In this document: one piece after another, positions 1-6,164 of the stretch
Numbering within the stretch: position 1 is the first letter of the stretch
Layout of the letters: the number at the start of each line of letters is the position of its first letter
NCBI GenBank assembly: GCA_037440525.1
Contig: JBBITW010000137.1
Coordinates: 1-9,777 of the forward strand
From: JBBITW01 sp037440525
Lineage (GTDB): Bacteria; Desulfobacterota; BSN033; UBA1163
Length of the DNA: 9,777 nt
Direction of reading: 5' to 3'
The notes under the pieces: generated by a model
The model's input: only the letters and a program-made list of their open reading frames with translations
Databases searched by the model: none
Told to the model about the DNA's origin: nothing
Program-made: the position numbers and the translations under genes

Positions 1-63
1 AGGCTTTTCCACCCCACCTCCCCAGTCTATAAGACTCTTTTTAAATACTTTTTCAAAGACCTC
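1..63 (+). mobile_element. Partial MITE-like element, right end (copy A)
   Basis: This is the right-hand end of the repeat seen in full at 5753-5984 and again, inverted, at 9640-9777. The shared blocks are AGGCTTTTCCACCCC, then CTCCCCAGTCTATAA, then an AT-rich stretch, ending in ACTTTTTCAAAGACCTC at 47-63. The terminal bases mirror the GAGACCTTTGAAAA start of the copy at 9640. The rest of the copy lies before the window. It ends about 60 bases upstream of the acyl-CoA dehydrogenase start and has the same orientation as copy B. No transposase is visible. Confidence 0.7.
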
Positions 64-124
64 ATATTGCAATCTTATCTTTTTGACTTTATGATATTTA
101 CATTCTAATTTTGGGGCAAAGGCT

Positions 125-1276
125 TTGGATTTTACACTCTCATTGGAACAGAAACAGATCAGACGGATGGCAAGGCAATTTGCTGAGGCTGAGCTTGCCC
201 CCATTGCAAAAGAGATAGATGAGGAAGGTCGCTTCCCGTGGGAGGTGGTCGAGAAGATGGGGCAGCTAAACTTCTTTGGAATGCAGGCCCCCAGAAGATA
301 TGGAGGCGCTGAGGTTGACTCAATCTCTTACTGTTTGGTTATTGAAGAGATCTCCCGTGCCTGTGCTGCCATAGGCCTGACATTGGCTGTCCATAATAGT
401 GTGGTTGTATATCCAATAGCTCATTTTGGAACTGAAAAACAGAAGGAAAGATTTATCCCCCCTTTAGCCTCAGGTGAGAAGATAGGTGCTTTCTGTCTAA
501 CTGAACCAAATGCTGGTTCTGATGCCATGGCAATTGAGTCAAAGGCAAAGAGAGAGGGTGAATTCTATATTGTAAATGCGAATAAAATCTTTGTTACAAA
601 TGGTGGAGTTGCAGACACATCAATCATATTTGCCTCAATCGATTCTCACCATGAAAAGAAAAGCATAAGTGCAATCATTGTTGAAAGGGGAACCCCTGGA
701 TTTGAAATCGGTCTTCTTGAAAATAATTGTGGTATGAGAGCAAACCCTGTAACCTCAATCATTCTCACTGACTGCCAAGTGCCAAAGGAGAATCTCCTCG
801 GTCAAGAGGGGGATGGATTAAAGATCGCGATGACAGCGCTCGATACAGGGCGGATTGGTATAGCGGCCCAGGCAGTTGGAATTGCCCAGGCTGCCCTTGA
901 TACATCATTGAAATATGCAAAAGAGCGTATACAGTTTCGAGTCCCATTAATAAGACATCAAGCCATACAGATGATGCTTGCTGATATGGCTACAATGGTT
1001 GAAGCCGCAAGGCTTCTCACCCTTCAAGCTGCCCATATAAAGGACCAGAAGGGAGAGCTATCGTATCCCTCGGCGATGGCAAAGTTGTTCTCAGGACGCA
1101 TGGCATCAAAGGTTGCCTCCATGGGTGTTCAGATTCATGGTGGCTATGGATATAGCAAAGATTATCCGATTGAACGTTATTTCAGGGATGCACGTGTAAC
1201 AGAGATATATGAAGGGACAAATGAAATTCAACAGATTGTCATTGCAAGAGAACTCTTAAGAAGAGGCGATGATTGA
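125..1276 (+). CDS. Acyl-CoA dehydrogenase (short/medium-chain, butyryl-CoA dehydrogenase-like)
   Basis: This is a cytoplasmic FAD flavoprotein that oxidises acyl-CoA to trans-2-enoyl-CoA and passes electrons to ETF, or runs in reverse with a bifurcating ETF. At 383 residues it is full length for the family. The N-terminal helical domain starts with the usual MDFTLSLEQ. The substrate/FAD motif AFCLTEPNAGSDA is at 122-134. The C-terminal IYEGTNEIQ at 361-369 carries the expected catalytic base Glu363. The start is TTG at 125: no ATG or GTG exists in this frame before the upstream stop at 92-94, and the family-typical N-terminus begins exactly here. The ribosome site is weak (GGGG at 113-116). 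Its stop lies 3 bases before etfB, so the two are co-transcribed. Chain-length preference cannot be read from the sequence; aryl- or branched-acyl-CoA substrates remain possible. Confidence 0.95.
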   Translation: MDFTLSLEQKQIRRMARQFAEAELAPIAKEIDEEGRFPWEVVEKMGQLNFFGMQAPRRYGGAEVDSISYCLVIEEISRACAAIGLTLAVHNSVVVYPIAHFGTEKQKERFIPPLASGEKIGAFCLTEPNAGSDAMAIESKAKREGEFYIVNANKIFVTNGGVADTSIIFASIDSHHEKKSISAIIVERGTPGFEIGLLENNCGMRANPVTSIILTDCQVPKENLLGQEGDGLKIAMTALDTGRIGIAAQAVGIAQAALDTSLKYAKERIQFRVPLIRHQAIQMMLADMATMVEAARLLTLQAAHIKDQKGELSYPSAMAKLFSGRMASKVASMGVQIHGGYGYSKDYPIERYFRDARVTEIYEGTNEIQQIVIARELLRRGDD

Positions 1277-1279
1277 ATA

Positions 1280-2071
1280 ATGGAAATAATTGTCTGTATA
1301 AAACAAGTAATTTCAGGCAGTAAGGTAAGGATTGATCCCAATACACATAGCCTTATCCGACAGGCAGAATTCTCACACATCAACCCTTATGATCTATTTG
1401 CCCTCAATATGGCAGTGGAGCTGAGGAATAAATATTCAGGTTCGATCACTTCGCTGACCATGGGGCCAAAGATCAGTGAAGAGGTTCTCTGGGAGGCCCT
1501 GGCCATTGGTGCAAATCGGGCAATCCTCCTCTCTGATCAGAGATTTTCTGGAAGCGATACATTAGCAACCTCATACGTATTGGGGATGGGAATAAGAAAA
1601 ATTGGCAGGTATGATATCATACTCTGCGGTATGAGGACAACAGATAGCGATACAGGACAGGTGGGACCCCAGCTTGCCGAAGAGCTCAATATCCCCCATG
1701 TTACAGGAGTTGAAAGCATTGAGAGGATAGGTGATCTCTTCCGCATAGAGAGGGTATCTGACGGATTTAGAGAGACCATGGAAGTCTCCATACCTGCATT
1801 ATTTACCATATCTTCGAAGACCCATGTGAGACTTCCGGGTTTAATAGAAATTCAGGATGCCTTCAATAGATACGATATTGAATGCTGGAATCTGGAGGAT
1901 ATAAACGCCGATCCTGAGAGGGTTGGAATCTCTGGTTCTTCTACATGGGTGGATGAATTGGTACCACTGAAACACCAAAAAACATGCACATTTATTGAAG
2001 GGGAGCCAAGGGATCAGGCAAAGGTCCTCTTTTCAAAATTGATGGAGAAGAATCTATTTTCTCAGGAATAG
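1280..2071 (+). CDS. etfB: Electron transfer flavoprotein beta subunit, clostridial/bifurcating-like type
   Basis: EtfB pairs with EtfA to form the ETF heterodimer that exchanges electrons with acyl-CoA dehydrogenase in the cytoplasm. The 263-residue length and N-terminus (MEIIVCIKQV) are typical. The pattern IDPNT..LIR near 18-27 followed by INPYD near 34-38 resembles clostridial EtfB proteins rather than the mitochondrial type. The nucleotide-binding loop is DSDTGQVGPQLAEELNIPH at about 122-140. The C-terminal part (DAFNRYDIECW...DINADPERVGI...GSSTWV) also aligns by eye with clostridial EtfB, in the region that contacts EtfA. ATG at 1280 follows the dehydrogenase stop by three bases, and an AGAGG lies 14 bases upstream. 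Whether it bifurcates cannot be decided from family resemblance alone. Confidence 0.93.
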   Translation: MEIIVCIKQVISGSKVRIDPNTHSLIRQAEFSHINPYDLFALNMAVELRNKYSGSITSLTMGPKISEEVLWEALAIGANRAILLSDQRFSGSDTLATSYVLGMGIRKIGRYDIILCGMRTTDSDTGQVGPQLAEELNIPHVTGVESIERIGDLFRIERVSDGFRETMEVSIPALFTISSKTHVRLPGLIEIQDAFNRYDIECWNLEDINADPERVGISGSSTWVDELVPLKHQKTCTFIEGEPRDQAKVLFSKLMEKNLFSQE

Positions 2072-2075
2072 GCCT

Positions 2076-3656
2076 ATGAGAAAAGATTTAGAGATATGGG
2101 TCTTTGGAGACCATCGAAATTATCCTCAAGATCGCTTAACCCTACAGGTGCTGGGGCAGGCCTCCTCCCTCGCAAAGGGGAGAGGGAAGGTTACATTAGT
2201 CCTCTTGGGGCAAAAGGTAGAGGGTCTTGTCAGAGAATACATTGCCTATGGTGCAGATCGAATACTCTTGCTGGATCACCAAGAATTAGCCCATTATAGA
2301 GTTGATTTATTTACAAAACTCATCTGTGATCTAATCAATGAACATAAGCCCAATATTTTTCTCGTAGGGGCTACGGATTTTGGTAGAGAATTGGCCTCCA
2401 GGGTAGCCAAACGTCTTGGTGTTGGTCTATGTGCAGATTGCATCTCCTTAGAGTGGGATGATAAGGAAGAGAAACTCTTCGCTACAAGTCCTGCGTTTGG
2501 TGGAAACTTCCTCGCAAAGATCAGATGGAATAACCATCAACCATATATGGCCACAATTAGTCCTGGAAACTTTCCAGAGCTCCCTTATAATAGTGAAGCA
2601 AATGGTGAGGTTATCAGATTGGTGGGGGATTTGAGTGAGGTATCTTCAGGAATCAAGGTGCTCTCCTCTTACCGTGAACCTCACAAAACCATTAGAATTG
2701 AAGAGGCAGAGATAGTGATTGCAGGTGGTCGTGGGGTAAAGAGTTCTGAAGGCTTTAACTACCTTAGAGAGCTCGCACTGCTCTTGGGAGGGGAGGTAGG
2801 AGCAACAAGACCTGCTGTTGATGCACACTGGACTTCCCATGAAAATCTTATCGGTCAAACAGGTAAGTCCATTAAACCCAAACTCCTTATCACCTGTGGC
2901 ACTTCTGGCGCTATTCAATATGTATCTGCCATTAAAGGAACAGGGACCATTGTGGCAATCAACCGCGATCCGTCCGCACCAATATTTAAAATTGCAGATA
3001 TTGGAGTTGTAGCAGACTCCCTTTCTTTTCTACCAGCTTTCATTTCAGAAATAAAAAATCATCTCTTCAGGGAGATTACAGAGCTCTATAGAAAAAAAGT
3101 AAAAACCGATAAAGAGAAAAGGCCAATCACCTTTGGCCAGAGGATTAAGAAATTAAGGGATGATCATAAGATGAGCTTAATTGATCTCGCAGAAAAGACA
3201 GGCCAGACGCCAGAATTTATTGAACAGGTAGAATCAGATAGCGTTACACCTCCGGTCTCTTTTCTGCTCCAGCTCTCCCGGGCTTTACAGATCGATCCAA
3301 GCAACTTCCTCACCGAACAGGAGAAGATTCAGATCGAGGGAAAGAGGCAGGAGGCCTTCATAAAACGAACCCAGAACTACTCTTACCGCACCCTCACACC
3401 GGGTGCTGCCGATAAACATCTAAGGGCCTTTATGGTTACGATCGAGCCCAAGGAACACCATAAGATTGTTGAGTATAAACATCCAGGGGAGGAGTTTATT
3501 TTTGTTTTTAAAGGAGAACTGGAGGTAACACTGGGAAACAAGGTGTTTCATTTGAAGCAGGGAGAGAGCATCCATTTTGATTCTGAGACAAAACATAAAC
3601 TCAGAAATCTTTCTGAGGAAAAGTGTGAGCTCATCGTTACCCTTTATACACCCTGA
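2076..3656 (+). CDS. etfA: EtfA fused to an XRE-type helix-turn-helix and a cupin domain
   Basis: Residues 1 to about 335 are a complete ETF alpha subunit: the N-terminal domain includes FLVGATDFGRELASRVAKRL near 95-114, and the FAD domain shows GGRGVKSSEGF (217-227), GATRPAVDAHW (242-252), GQTGKSIKPK (260-269) and CGTSGAIQ (274-281), ending in AINRDPSAPIFKIADIGVVAD. A charged linker (336-350) leads into an XRE helix-turn-helix at about 352-412. A cupin_2 fold follows at about 446-524, with H469, E472/E473 and H507 as likely metal or ligand residues. The second half looks like a whole free-standing XRE-cupin regulator of about 175 residues. ETF alpha is normally about 320-340 residues, so 526 is far too long. 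ATG at 2076 has AGGA 8 bases upstream and follows the etfB stop by 4 bases. The frame is open throughout, and no ATG, GTG or TTG start could launch the regulator separately with an intact HTH. The regulatory role is inferred. Confidence 0.93.
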   Translation: MRKDLEIWVFGDHRNYPQDRLTLQVLGQASSLAKGRGKVTLVLLGQKVEGLVREYIAYGADRILLLDHQELAHYRVDLFTKLICDLINEHKPNIFLVGATDFGRELASRVAKRLGVGLCADCISLEWDDKEEKLFATSPAFGGNFLAKIRWNNHQPYMATISPGNFPELPYNSEANGEVIRLVGDLSEVSSGIKVLSSYREPHKTIRIEEAEIVIAGGRGVKSSEGFNYLRELALLLGGEVGATRPAVDAHWTSHENLIGQTGKSIKPKLLITCGTSGAIQYVSAIKGTGTIVAINRDPSAPIFKIADIGVVADSLSFLPAFISEIKNHLFREITELYRKKVKTDKEKRPITFGQRIKKLRDDHKMSLIDLAEKTGQTPEFIEQVESDSVTPPVSFLLQLSRALQIDPSNFLTEQEKIQIEGKRQEAFIKRTQNYSYRTLTPGAADKHLRAFMVTIEPKEHHKIVEYKHPGEEFIFVFKGELEVTLGNKVFHLKQGESIHFDSETKHKLRNLSEEKCELIVTLYTP

Positions 3657-3678
3657 TTAAGTATTTTAACCGATCATG

Positions 3679-3704
3679 TGATTATTTAAAAGGACAAATA
3701 ATCA
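3679..3704. other. AT-rich hairpin between convergent operons
   Basis: A perfect 9-base stem (TGATTATTT, 3679-3687, with AAATAATCA, 3696-3704) closes an 8-base loop, 22 bases after the etfA-fusion stop. It sits between two convergent transcription units, where a terminator is expected, but neither strand has a U-run after the stem, so it is at best a weak terminator or an mRNA 3'-end stabiliser. The rest of 3657-3775 shows no gene. Confidence 0.3.
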
Positions 3705-3775
3705 GTCTGAATTTCCTTCCGGGATATAATGATCTGGAAGAATAGTTTTTAGGAAAGGAGATCAGCTAAAGAGGG

Positions 3776-3877
3776 TTAAGTTCCCTCCATGGCTTTAAGA
3801 TAGATTTTTCTCACATCCTCTTGGGTCAAATTCCTCGGATTCGAAACGAAAAGCCTTGCCTCTTTGAAAAATCGAAA
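3776..3877 (-). pseudogene. C-terminal remnant of an iron-containing alcohol dehydrogenase
   Basis: Read on the minus strand from just after the cyclophilin-like gene stop, this short frame of 33 codons has no start and ends at TAA (3778-3776). It contains SNPRNLTQEDVRKIYLKAM, which matches the C-terminal signature of iron-type (family III) alcohol dehydrogenases: Asn-Pro-Arg, then Thr-x-Glu-Asp, then Ile-Tyr and Ala-Met/Leu near the end. The other ~350 residues are absent; an in-frame TGA lies immediately upstream and the preceding DNA is the cyclophilin-like gene. It is therefore a truncated relic left by a deletion or rearrangement. Identification rests on one short motif, so a chance match or another family cannot be excluded. 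Confidence 0.5.
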
Positions 3878-3880
3878 TCA

Positions 3881-4252
3881 TTATACCCTTACAATCTTTA
3901 TCCTTTCTCCATCCTTAACCTTTCGAAAGGCCTTGGGATCGGAAAGGACCTTACCGATAAGATTAACACGGCTTGCAGCCCTTATTTCATCTCCTCGGCT
4001 AACAGGCGTTGGTCCAAAAAAGATGCAGAAGGCCTCTCCTTCTGGCCAGTATCCAAGTTCTCCTTCGGAGACAACCTCTGATGCACCACGATCCAGCCCT
4101 GTTTTAACTGGTATCTTGAAGTAAATCTCCTCTCCCCATAGGTTAGCATCTGCCTCAATGGGAAGGGCATTCCATATCAACTGAGCTGTTTTAGATTCAT
4201 TCAGCTCGGCTTTAACATCCAAATTGCCTACAATAATTCTAATTCCCTTCAT
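3881..4252 (-). CDS. Cyclophilin-like fold protein (PF04126/DUF369-like)
   Basis: This is a small soluble protein of 123 residues resembling the cyclophilin-like family of thermophiles and anaerobes (the TM1367-type fold), whose biochemical role is not settled. Seen here are an N-terminal beta strand KGIRIIVGNLDVKAEL, then a segment with TAQLIWNALPIEADANLWGEEIYF, a LGYWPEGEAFCIFFGPTPVS motif about two thirds along, and a C-terminal KVKDGERIKIVRV. An upstream in-frame start at 4309 would overlap the preceding gene by 71 bases; the ATG at 4252 is preferred because GGAG lies 6 bases upstream and the conserved beta strand begins there. It overlaps the end of the preceding gene by 14 bases, so it is translationally coupled to it. 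Family assignment is by recognition of the pattern. Confidence 0.75.
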   Translation of the reverse strand: MKGIRIIVGNLDVKAELNESKTAQLIWNALPIEADANLWGEEIYFKIPVKTGLDRGASEVVSEGELGYWPEGEAFCIFFGPTPVSRGDEIRAASRVNLIGKVLSDPKAFRKVKDGERIKIVRV

Positions 4253-4712
4253 CCTCTGCTCCCATCTTCCCCGAAACTTCTTCCTCAAGGGGAATAAATT
4301 CGTTATCAATAAATCCTTTCTCTCCTTTATTAGAAAGCTGATTGGGGAAAAAGAGAATATCCCTCTCCATTTTCATGGCCTCTCCTTTTAATGAGAGATA
4401 CCTCTGGGTTTGAATCCTTAAAAGAAAAAAACCAAAAACCACAAGGATATAATTTGAGATTTCCCTCAGGATGATGTAAGTAAAACGTCTCGTTATCCCG
4501 AAAAAGAGATATTCCTCAATCACGAGTCTCATGCTATTAATGATAAGGCCCAGCGTGAGTAACTGCAAAATACGCTTTGTCTTTCTTGTATTTTCAGCAA
4601 CAGATCGAAGATATCGATCATAGGAGCTTCTGAAGTTCTTCCAGCTATTTGAAAAGTTTTTAAGAATTTCTCTATATAATTTCTCATCATCTCCATAAAT
4701 CTTTAAGCGCAC
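4239..4712 (-). CDS. Hypothetical membrane protein, two predicted TM segments
   Basis: I do not recognise this 157-residue protein. It has a basic, helical N-terminus rich in Lys, Arg and aromatic residues (1-46), two hydrophobic stretches at about 47-73 and 79-100, and an acidic, hydrophilic tail (about 101-157, with LEEEVSGKMGAEDEGN at the end). This suggests an inner-membrane hairpin with both ends in the cytoplasm. The start is GTG at 4712, supported by GGAG 8 bases upstream, inside the 3' end of the preceding small gene, which it overlaps by 26 bases. Its own 3' end overlaps the cyclophilin-like gene by 14 bases. The overlaps and shared strand place it in the larB run, but a role in nickel-pincer synthesis is not shown. 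Confidence 0.7.
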   Translation of the reverse strand: MRLKIYGDDEKLYREILKNFSNSWKNFRSSYDRYLRSVAENTRKTKRILQLLTLGLIINSMRLVIEEYLFFGITRRFTYIILREISNYILVVFGFFLLRIQTQRYLSLKGEAMKMERDILFFPNQLSNKGEKGFIDNEFIPLEEEVSGKMGAEDEGN

Positions 4713-4875
4713 CTTTTGATCTCCACGAAAGAAGATAACGTTTTAATAAATCCTCTCTCTCTGAGAGAAAGGCTTGGTTCTTTTTAAATCCACGATATAG
4801 GCCAATGCCCATAAAGATGAGTATGACAAATGGAATTGCTTCATTGATTGATTTAATCAAAAAGACTTCAACCAT
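4687..4875 (-). CDS. Small hypothetical membrane protein, one TM segment
   Basis: This 62-residue frame has a hydrophobic segment at about 12-29 (EAIPFVILIFMGIGLYRGF), followed by a basic C-terminal half with Lys/Arg and Trp residues (RYLLSWRSKGALKDLWR), consistent with a single-pass inner-membrane protein with a cytoplasmic tail. Family not recognised. It starts at ATG 4875, 51 bases after larB ends, without a clear Shine-Dalgarno sequence; a TTG five codons in is an alternative. It overlaps the next gene by 26 bases, which argues that it is real and translated, since the next gene's ribosome site lies within it. The pair may be partners in one membrane complex, which is inference from the coupling. 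Confidence 0.55.
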   Translation of the reverse strand: MVEVFLIKSINEAIPFVILIFMGIGLYRGFKKNQAFLSEREDLLKRYLLSWRSKGALKDLWR

Positions 4876-4926
4876 AACTAATCGCTAAGAATAATGAGAA
4901 GATTGGTTCTTACTGATAAAGAATTC

Positions 4927-5676
4927 TCATATCTTATTTATCAAACTTGCGATATAACCTGCACCAAAACCATTGTCAATATTAACCACTGCAACACCCG
5001 AAGAACAGGAGTTCAACATCCCCAGTAAAGCTGCAACCCCACCGAAACTTGTTCCGTAACCAACACTTGTGGGAACAGCAATCACTGGCTTATCTACCAA
5101 TCCACCAACCACACTTGGCAGTGCCCCTTCCATCCCAGCCACGACAACTAAGACCCTTGCGCCCTCAAGCCTCTTTCTTTCAGAGAGAAGTCTGTGAATC
5201 CCTGCGACACCTACATCATAAATGGTCTCAACCCTATTCCCCAAGAATTGGGCTGTAAGTGCTGCTTCTTCAGCCGCAGGAATGTCTGTTGTCCCTGCAG
5301 AGATGACGAGGATCGTTCCCTTACCTTCTAATCTAACCGGATGGGTAAGGTAAGTGAGTACTCTGGATCGAGGATAATATTCACTCTTAGGGAAAGCCTT
5401 CTTAATGATCTTGGCTTTCTTCTCATCTAAACGGGTAATAAGGATGTTTTGTCCCTTTTCCTTTAACTGTTTCATTATGGAAGAAATCTCTTCAGGGATC
5501 TTTCCTTCCCCAAAGATGACTTCAGGATAACCTTTTCTAAGGCTTCTATGATGATCGATTCTTGTAAAGCCGAGGTCTTCGAAAGGGAGAGACTTCAATT
5601 GAGTCAAGGCCTCATCAATGGTGATCTCCCCTGATTTTACCTTTTTCAAAAGAGACTCAAGTCTTTTAATATTCAT
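4927..5676 (-). CDS. larB: LarB, nickel-pincer cofactor biosynthesis carboxylase/hydrolase
   Basis: LarB carboxylates the pyridinium ring of nicotinic acid adenine dinucleotide and cleaves its phosphoanhydride, the first step towards the nickel-pincer nucleotide cofactor of lactate racemase and related enzymes. The 249-residue protein has the helical N-terminal segment (1-48) followed by a PurE-like Rossmann domain: SAGTTDIPAAEEAA (126-139), DVGVAGIHRLL (154-164), VVAGMEGALPSVVGGL (178-193), PTSVGYGTSFGG (202-213) and NSCSSGVAVVNIDNGFGAG (222-240). Cys224 sits where the family's reactive cysteine is expected. The start is ATG at 5676; the ribosome site is weak. A mobile repeat ends 76 bases upstream. 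No larA, larC or larE is present in the window, so the cofactor pathway must be completed elsewhere. Confidence 0.93.
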   Translation of the reverse strand: MNIKRLESLLKKVKSGEITIDEALTQLKSLPFEDLGFTRIDHHRSLRKGYPEVIFGEGKIPEEISSIMKQLKEKGQNILITRLDEKKAKIIKKAFPKSEYYPRSRVLTYLTHPVRLEGKGTILVISAGTTDIPAAEEAALTAQFLGNRVETIYDVGVAGIHRLLSERKRLEGARVLVVVAGMEGALPSVVGGLVDKPVIAVPTSVGYGTSFGGVAALLGMLNSCSSGVAVVNIDNGFGAGYIASLINKI

Positions 5677-5752
5677 CTACTTCAAAACCAGTGTTGAAGA
5701 TAGGATTGAGAAAAAACCAAATGCCTTTATCTTTGTGTCACCTAACAAAAAT

Positions 5753-5984
5753 GAGACCTCTGAAAAAGTCCTGGAATGACTGGGGAGAAGGGTTCCAAAC
5801 CCTTCGAATGCGGACATTAAGAAGTTAAATTGTTTAAAATCGCTTAAGATAAAATCAAGCATTTTCAGGGTATTAATCATTAATGCTAAACTATTAAAGG
5901 TATTTGCTCTTGCCGAGAGGCGAAGGCTTTTTCACCCCCTCCCCAGTCTATAAAGAAAAGTTTTAATACTTTTTCAGAGCTTTT
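5753..5984 (+). mobile_element. MITE-like non-autonomous element, full copy (copy B)
   Basis: The ~232 bp element has long imperfect terminal inverted repeats. The left arm (5753-5806) and the right arm (5921-5984) share CTCTGAAAAAGT (5758-5769) with its exact complement at 5968-5979, GACTGGGGAG (5778-5787) with its complement at 5939-5948, and CCTTCG with CGAAGG. The left arm also contains a perfect 7-base hairpin (5788-5804). The core matches the inverted copy at 9640-9777 almost base for base (e.g. TTTCAGGGTATTAATCATTA) but carries about 12 extra bases near 5909-5921. AAAAT stands on both sides (5748-5752 and 5985-5989), a possible but low-complexity target duplication. There is no transposase; a short open frame across it on the minus strand is broken by a stop in the other copy. 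No gene lies in 5985-6101. Confidence 0.8.
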
Positions 5985-6101
5985 AAAATATTTTATTCAC
6001 TCTCGGGTGGAAAAGTCAAGAAGGATGGATGAAAATTTTTTAAGAAGAATTCTCAATGAATGCATTTAAATACCTTTTTGGAAAACCCTCTAGCAATTAT
6101 C

Positions 6102-6130
6102 TTGACAAAGATGGATAAAAGAGGTAGGCT
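6102..6130 (+). promoter_or_regulatory. Probable sigma-70-type promoter of the deacetylase gene
   Basis: A perfect TTGACA (6102-6107), preceded by C, is followed after 17 bases by TAGGCT (6125-6130), which matches the -10 consensus at only 3 of 6 positions. It lies 35 bases upstream of the ATG at 6165, leaving room for the strong ribosome site. Confidence 0.5.
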
Positions 6131-6164
6131 TTTTGTCGAATAATTTATATTTTCTGGAGGAAGG

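Noticed and set aside
83..111. TTGACT plus TAATTT as a promoter for the acyl-CoA dehydrogenase gene
   Set aside because: The -10 matches at only 3 of 6 positions, and the leader would be under 10 bases with no room for a ribosome site. The true promoter may lie in or beyond the repeat at 1-63.
3090..3140. The EtfA-regulator fusion as a sequencing indel in the A-run
   Set aside because: With one base removed or added, the regulator frame meets a stop just upstream with no ATG, GTG or TTG before the HTH, so two normal genes cannot be recovered by a single-base correction.
3821..4124. Two plus-strand open frames opposite the cyclophilin-like gene
   Set aside because: Both are antisense to a gene with a ribosome site and a recognisable family pattern; neither has a start signal or familiar domain.
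4239..4875. The 62- and 157-residue membrane proteins as one frameshifted gene
   Set aside because: The second frame has its own GTG start with GGAG 8 bases upstream, and each part has a self-contained membrane layout. A frameshift is still conceivable, but two coupled genes fit better.
5677..5880. A 67-codon minus-strand open frame ending next to the larB start
   Set aside because: It lies largely in the mobile repeat; the matching frame in the copy at 9640-9777 has an early stop, and the protein has no recognisable features.
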